64,000 bases of DNA from Icerya purchasi. Its lineage: Eukaryota > Arthropoda > Insecta > Hemiptera > Monophlebidae. Shown here piece after piece: positions 57,625 to 64,000 of the stretch; within the stretch, counting starts at the first letter, position 1, and the number at the start of each line of letters is the position of its first letter. Below the pieces are notes generated by a model that was not told where the DNA came from, searched no databases, and worked only from the letters and a program-made list of their open reading frames with translations. A program made the position numbers and the translations under genes. The DNA is taken from assembly GCA_039619475.1 (NCBI GenBank), contig CM077115.1:478156400-478220399 (forward strand), read 5' to 3'.

Positions 57625-57915
57625 GTCCCTGATGATGCAGCTATTTGCGACGCCGATCATATATGTTCTTCTAGTGTTTATTTCTTTCTGTGGACCGTTC
57701 TGCTTTGCATATTTGTTGAGGTTTGAGATTCCTGCTCTTTATTGTGCTTCCTATATCCTGTTCTTTCCCTCCCAAATTAAAATTATTCCTGCTATTTGTT
57801 CTATCTTAGCAAAAATATTTCTGATCGGATTAAAATATAACCGACTTACTTCCTTACTATTTGTTTCTGGGTAAACCTTGGTTGACCAGCTCAAAAAAAA
57901 AAAAACAAAAAAAAA
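57625..57915 (+). mobile_element. LINE C copy, last 290 bases
   Basis: This closely matches 38370-38660 of the reference copy: gatgatgcagctatttgcga, then LYCASYILFFPSQIKIIPAI, and the tttctgggtaaaccttggtt terminus with an interrupted poly(A). Strong 5' truncation. The close match suggests both derive from a similar, recently active source. Confidence 0.88.
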
Positions 57916-59485
57916 ACGTCCCGTTTAATTTTCTGTTGAACGAAATCAAACGAAGGAGATGGAAACTATTATTTTAATACGATTAGATAGACTACCTTAA
58001 AAACTGTTTCTATATCTCAGAAGCTGCATAACTTTTTATTTGTACTACTATTTACTTAATACGAGGTGGTAGGTGTAGTTAGTACATTACTTTTACTAAG
58101 GGTATGAATTTCGCGAGTCTACACAAAACTGGTGCTGTTGCTAGTTTAACAATACGCCCAGAAAGTGCAAAAAACACAGTTTCTATGAAGTATAACTTAG
58201 TCGAGATTTATGAAGGCAGTTTGTAAAGCATTGATCGGATTTACTTAAATCGTCGCCAAAACTTGCTTATTCTTATTCAAAATTTTAGTTTCCTCCGAGA
58301 CTCGGAGAATCGACAGAATTTTTCGGCAAACACCAGACATAGACGCATCGACGATAGAAATTTCACTGTTAAATCGACACGCGGAACTGCAAAAGGGTGA
58401 TAATTCGGCTTACAGTAAACGGTTCTGTTTTCTTCTATCCGAATGCATGCCCGAGTTATTTATTCAAAGAGAATTCTTCGTACATTTCGGCGCTGAAGGT
58501 GCCATGTCTACGTAATAGACGGGATTCGTGAAGTTCTCGAAGCAACAATAATGAATCCGTGGAACGAGATCAGAAACAAGTTTGAGTGGGAGCATTGAAG
58601 TAAATTAAGCTCTTTCATTACTAAAATAATGGTCTTTGTTACGAAAGCTTGTTTCTGCGAATGGAATTTTTTACGATTTCTCTTTTTCGATTACATTACA
58701 GATCGATTATATTCGACTGGCAACAAATTGAAGTAAAAGTTACAATCTGATTAGAGTTGAACATTTTTAGTCGAGCCACACTCGCGCGAACGTAAGTCTT
58801 CTTTCGCGAACTAATCATTAATATTTCAAGGGACGCAGAGGGGAAAGGCAAAGGAAAAATTGTTCCGATTGCAAAAGGGTTCACGTTTAAATATTTATGT
58901 AAAACACGGCGAGTTGAACGACTATATACCTACGGCCTGGAGGAAGGGTGACTAACTTCGTTAAGTTTCGGTTTCCTCTTCCTTAAACTTCTTCGCCGGT
59001 CTGAAGCAGCAAATTATTCCTCATAACCGGCTAGAATTTTATACGTTTCCTTCGGTCGAGCAAGGATAAAATCTGAAGCGACCACCCCGCGCCGCTTTTC
59101 CGATAATTTGATCGTTAATGAGATAGGAAGAACGAATAGAGCGGTGCTCGTTACTGCGTTTTCTAATCTGAGCGCGTGTTTTAATTTCCCGACACGGAAA
59201 TTTTCCCTTAGTTCGGTTTTTTCCCGCTGATTATCCAGCAACAGAAAAACCCCCGCTTTTCATATGGATAAATTGTCGGCCGCCCGCCCAGCTTTCCCCG
59301 AATCGTTCAATTGTCGAAAATGGAACCTCCTTTTTTAATATAAATTAATTAAAAATACGTGGCTCCGACATACTTTTTGACCTCTTCGTCGTTACCGGAC
59401 CGTTCGCTCCATCAGCAAATCGCACACACATTCCCCCCCCCCCCCCCCCACACATTATATGGGAATTAATATTTAAAGTTGTGTA
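57916..59485. other. No gene recognised; C run near 59433
   Basis: A run of 17 C at 59433-59449 is the only distinctive feature. Predicted frames lack motifs. Confidence 0.4.
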
Positions 59486-60519
59486 CGACGGTCACCCGGA
59501 AAGTAAATTTTTCATCCCTTCCATTTGCCTAATAATGAACACAGATTAATTTTTAAGACGTCATTTTATTCCTTAAAATGTCTAGTTTTTTTTTTTTTTT
59601 CTATATAATTAAAACATTTGTCACATCTGTTAATACGCACACTGTCCTGAAAAAAAGATCCGCCCAGCTCGTGTCAAATATTTCCGTAAGTTTTTCTCCA
59701 GCTAATTCTCGTTTCAAGTGAGGAAACAAAGCATAATTACTTGGCGCGAGGTTCGGGCTATAGGCTGCTGGGTGTGGTAAGATAGACCATCCGAATTTTT
59801 CAATGAGGTGTTCTTTTCGTGGCGTTCGCGGTATGTCATGAAGAAGTTCTGTGTTCCTTTCGAAAGTTTACCCGGAGGGCGGCTATTAAGAGCTTTTCCG
59901 TACAGTCGTGAGTGTTGTTCGATTCATTAATGTGGTTTCCCCACGTTCCATAAATTTGACCAAAATTAATCGTCCTAGAACACGGTGGCCATCATTTTTA
60001 GTCTACTTGAATTTCACTGGTCGCGGGGAATTCTTGTGTTTCCTTTGTGCCGATTGCAATTTTCTTTCCACTGTCTTCTGGAAAACCCACGTCTCATCTT
60101 CCGTGAGACGATTTGATTCAAAAACGATCGCCCAAATTTTCGGTACAGCTGTTGTAAAACATCCAGTGAACACATCATTCTTTCAGCTTTGTGAGCTTCT
60201 GAACTTTCATGACATCAGAACCCCATACACACTAACAAGTTGAGTGGAATTTCGATCGGAGTAATACTTTGAGCATTTAGAAAACCGATTGTATCGCGTT
60301 CATCCGAGTCGGACGGATTTCGGTATAAAGACTTTTTTTTTTTTTTTTTTTTAAATTTCAAACACACGTGTAGCGAACCTTCTGATAACGATACAACAAT
60401 CAAACTGGTAGTCTCTCGTTTTAAAAACAAAACAAGTAGTTGCAAAACGTGACTGCACCGACAACCTTATCGTGAGCCGAATAGTTGCCTTGGGAACTCT
60501 ACTTTCCGGGCGACCCTTG
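59486..60519 (-). mobile_element. mariner transposon, degenerate transposase, TIRs recognisable
   Basis: The termini are cgacggtcacccggaaagta at 59486 and tactttccgggcgacccttg at 60500-60519, reverse complements with a few mismatches. A TA precedes the left end. On the minus strand the transposase shows LTEDETWVFQKT (first catalytic Asp region), then SILPHPAAYSPNLAPSNYAL and FPHLKRELAGEK. In active mariners the second motif is SPDLAPSDY, and the Asp in PSDY is the third catalytic residue, here Asn. The element is 1034 bp, shorter than the usual 1.3 kb, and has stops, so it is inactive. Confidence 0.85.
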
Positions 60520-62039
60520 TGTTATGTGGTTGCTTGCAATTGATATTAGTATTATTATTCCTATATATTAAATAGTAACAAATCCAAGTATAACAAAAAC
60601 AAATTTAAACGTATAAACGATTTTATACTTGAAGACGTTTTCGGACATAGATGATCAGCTAAAATTTATAAAACAACACAAAGTATGTGATCAGAACAAA
60701 TTCCAAATTACACTGAGGTCAGTATAGAAAAAATAAGTATTTATATTAACTGAAGTCGATATAAAGACCATTCAAAGAACTTATGTGGAAGTCGATTACA
60801 TATAATAAATGTGGAGAAATGTTTACAATATTAAAAGCGGTGAAATGTTTACAAGATAAATAAACGTTAATGGACATGTTAAAAAACGAGATAAAATATA
60901 CATAAATTAAGACAAATAAATATGAGACAATATAAAATGTTAAAAAGAATAGTATAATTATAAATTAAAAATTCTTTGGGTTATTATTATTTGAAAATTA
61001 GGCCATTTAGCGTATTAAATTTATGTTTGTTTATATAATAATTTTTAGCTATGTTCATAGCATTATATAAAACTGTTATAGTTTTTTTTAAATGAATTTG
61101 GTTTATGTCTACTTTTTATTAAATGGTCAACATATGTAAGTTGATTTTTCTATTGTTGCTAAATGATTTAATATGTTCATGGTACCTACATTTAATTTTT
61201 CTACCTGTTTGGTCACATTGTGTACGCTTTCCCACAATCAGTGTAGCTCAATATATATTGTTATTTTCTTTGTTTATGGTATTTTTGTACATATTATTTG
61301 TTAGCTTATGTAATCGTTTATACATTTAAATTTGTTTGTCACACTTGGATTTGTTAAAATTTAATATAGTTTCATATTTTAACAAATTTTTTTGTTAAAG
61401 AATTCTTTATATATTGCTTTTTTTCTTATTGAGTTCGTTACCTATGGGCATTAAATATTAGCGTAAGTGACGATAATTGTTTCTTTTTTTACTTAAAGAG
61501 TGCCCGGATTGCGTTTGCCTGCTAGGCTAGGCGGCTTGTTGGCTGGGTCTTCGAACATTCCTCCATTTTTTAGTACACAATATTGCAATTTCGTTTGTTT
61601 CATTTGCGTGTACTGATATTTAAAAAATTCACACACTACACTTTGCTTAGTTTTATTTAAATGTATTAAACAAATCTAATTATATCTATAAATTATTGCT
61701 CTGTTTTCTATAACAACAACTTTTTCGCATGTTATTTATTGAAATTATTTTATTCTATGTATTTATATCATTTGTAATATATGCATATATAACACATATA
61801 TATATATATATATATATACATATATGACATTATGTATGTGCGCGCTACACATATGTAATTAGAAATAGCTAATCGTAGAAATCGTGATTGTTTACCGAAT
61901 TTGAATATTGTTTTCAATAATTCATTTTTTCCCCTCAGTACACTAGTAGATTTTTTAGGGATTGCGTAGTTGTTTAATGTGTTGTTCGAATCGTTTTTAT
62001 GTCTTTATTTAGGTCACTTGAGTGGGAAAGAATGTATAA
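60520..62039. other. No gene recognised; TA microsatellite near 61798
   Basis: AT-rich DNA with a (TA)n run at about 61795-61818. Open frames lack motifs. Confidence 0.4.
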
Positions 62040-64000
62040 GCTTATTTGTCAAAATTATCTTTGGTCGTTCGAATAATGACGAGGAAAAGCTAAAAGCTTT
62101 AAAAGAGCCTTGGTACCTACCGGAGATACTTTTAAGTTTCCAGTCACCGACAAGAGGAATTTTTATTTTCAACGTCGTTGGGCTGCGAAACACTCATGAT
62201 TTGTGTATTCAAACGTCATGTAGAGAGCACTTTGCGAACTAAGGTGTTGGACAGGACTAAGGCAGACGTGGTTATCAAGATCTCGGAGCCCTTATTAATA
62301 AGCCATTTACTAACTGGAAAAACGCTTTAGAGAACTTCGGTCATCACGCAAATACAAAATACCACAAAGTCGATTCAGAACAAGCAGCAAACTTTGTAAA
62401 GTTCGCGGAAGGTAAATACCTATTGATGTTGAGCAGTCCATGAACTTAAAATTGCTGAAGATAACCGCGAGAGATTAAAAGCTATTGTAGAAACAGTTCT
62501 TTTGTGCAGAAGACAGGAAATGGTCTTAAGAGTATGGAGTTGGAATAAACGAACCTGCTCACAGTGACGGCAATTTTTGAGTACTTCTCCATTTTCATGC
62601 TCGATCTGATGATGAAGCACTTAAGAGTAATTTACTTACACAAAGCATGCATAGCAGAGCTGTATATACTCTATCAGGAATTTAGAATGAAGTAATCGAA
62701 CTACGCATGTAAAATGGTCAAAGAGGCTGTTTTGTTTCTACGGTATTGGCGGACGAAACTCAAGACATATTATTAGCGTTATATTTGTGATATGTAGACT
62801 GCTCATTTGAAAAATCAGTTATCCCCGGGAGGATTTTCTTGAATTTATCTACATAGAAGATATTTCAGCTCAAACACATTAGCGACGAAAATTATCGTGT
62901 GCATCTCTCATAAAACTTGGATATAGATAAATTCACATTAGACAAGTCTTTAATGGCGCTGCAGTACTGAGCGGTCGATTACGAGACGTGAGAACAATAA
63001 TCATAGGGAAATACCTGAGAGCGCAACTCGTGCACTGTGTGGTTCACATTCTGAACTTAGTTCAAGCGCATTCATGTGAGGTACCTCTACTGTATAAGGA
63101 TCATAAAACGTGAGATAAACTTTTTTCGACAATTTTCACTTCGAGACAGCCTTTTGAATATGATCAGATTAATTCATCTCATTCAACGTTTATTGCTCTT
63201 TGCGAGATACGGTGGACGACTGAAAATCATGCGGCTGTAGAACGGTTTGCACAAATGATTTCCGTAATACGCGCAACACTCGAGGCACTGTAAGAAGTTG
63301 CTGGTATGGATGTCGCTGCTCAAGCATACCAACTACAAACCGCCATAGAAAATAGCCAGTTTGTTGTGTCGTTAGTTATATCGAAAAAGTAATTTTCTCG
63401 TATACAACAAGCCTAAACACAAAGCAATGAAAAAAGTTAATATCGATTTGTTGACCAACACACTTGCAGTTATGCAAAAATTATAAAGACGATATTACAA
63501 AATATTTGGAATGAAAGTCAATTCTCATTCTTTTCGAGCAAGCACAAAGCAAATGAGTTCAAACGACATAGTTGTTTCAAAAACGAACAGGTGGAAACCC
63601 TAGCGTAGTAATGTACCGAAAGAAACTGCCGAAATGTGTATTTTAGTTGACCATGTCATTGCAGAACTTGATGTCCGCTTTAAACTAAATGAAGAAACGA
63701 TCAAACAGATTCAAATGTTTCTCTACCTGAGAAGATGAGTAACGCGACTATCTAGCACACACGAAAAACTGAAAAAAAAAAACAGTACAAAATTTCTTGG
63801 TGAAAATGAAAGCACGATATTTCTAAGTGAATATGAGATACTGGCAATCATTGGAAATCTAATACGCGAAAACCTGTCACTGCAGTAGAAGCTATTGACC
63901 ATTAGAATGAACAGTTTTTTCCTTTAATAAAAAAACTTCTTATTATAATATATTAGCCACATTTGTAGTGTCCACTGCGCCCTCGGCAAGATGTTTTTCC
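62040..64000 (+). pseudogene. hAT-family (ZMYM/52-kDa-repressor-like) transposase relic, continues past window
   Basis: Read across frameshifts, the + strand gives KFPVTDKRNFYFQRRW, then KPFTNWKNALENFGHHA and KYHKVDSEQAANFVKFAEG (about 62295-62410). Next come AIVETVLLC-RQEMVL (about 62480-62525), VLADETQDI (about 62745), FNGAAVLSGRLRDVRTIIIG (about 62950-63010) and LVHCVVHILNLVQAHSCEVP (about 63030-63085). Last are LCEIRWTTENHAAVERFAQM (about 63200-63255) and a worn EYEILAIIGNLIREN near 63830. This is the order of DUF4371-type hAT transposases, often annotated as zinc finger MYM-type or 52-kDa repressor-like proteins. Stops and shifts are frequent. The dimerisation domain would lie beyond base 64000. 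Confidence 0.85.

Overview
This window looks like transposon-packed intergenic or intronic DNA from an invertebrate animal, most likely an insect. The DNA is AT-rich. It has no bacterial-style gene array, and almost every long open frame belongs to a retrotransposon or DNA transposon. The element mix fits an arthropod: I/R1-like LINEs with RNase H, a BEL/Pao LTR element, piggyBac, mariner, hAT and pogo/Tigger relics, and tRNA-derived SINEs. One exon resembles an insect Sidestep/Beat-type immunoglobulin domain. The insect placement is inference; nothing here fixes the species.

Layout. 1-5.4 kb: an element with inverted arms of about 0.95 kb, inserted into a LINE (my 'LINE A') whose 3' part continues to 6.2 kb. 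6.4-9.9 kb: 3' ends of a second, abundant LINE ('LINE C'). 9.9-19.9 kb: mostly non-coding, with a 519-bp MITE and a worn LINE ('LINE D'). 19.9-27.7 kb: an unclassified dispersed repeat, a Tc1/mariner transposase relic split by a SINE, a piggyBac relic, LINE pieces and a second copy of that SINE. 27.7-35.1 kb: non-coding DNA, a long LINE C copy, a LINE A copy and a young SINE with a perfect 12-bp target duplication. 36.3-39.0 kb: the second copy of the unclassified repeat, split by a LINE C insertion for which the 20-kb copy is the empty site. 40.8-45.9 kb: LINE C pieces, one interrupted by LINE A. 46.56-46.71 kb: the Ig exon, minus strand. 47.1-53.4 kb: a BEL/Pao element holding a nested LINE B/LINE A mosaic, a 26-bp minisatellite, gag and protease relics, and a Ser/Asn/Gln-rich coding-like stretch where the rest of pol should be. 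53.5-64 kb: a LINE RT scrap, an internally deleted mariner, a candidate spliced exon at 55.2 kb, a pogo/Tigger relic, more LINE scraps, a mariner with a dead catalytic triad and a hAT transposase relic running off the window end.

The elements do not form a pathway. Their value is as a nesting record: LINE A into LINE C, LINE C into the unclassified repeat, SINE into transposase, LINE B into BEL, and the long-arm element into LINE A. The two exons suggest that at least one host gene is read on the minus strand, with transposons filling its introns or flanks. LINE letters A-F are labels for this window only.
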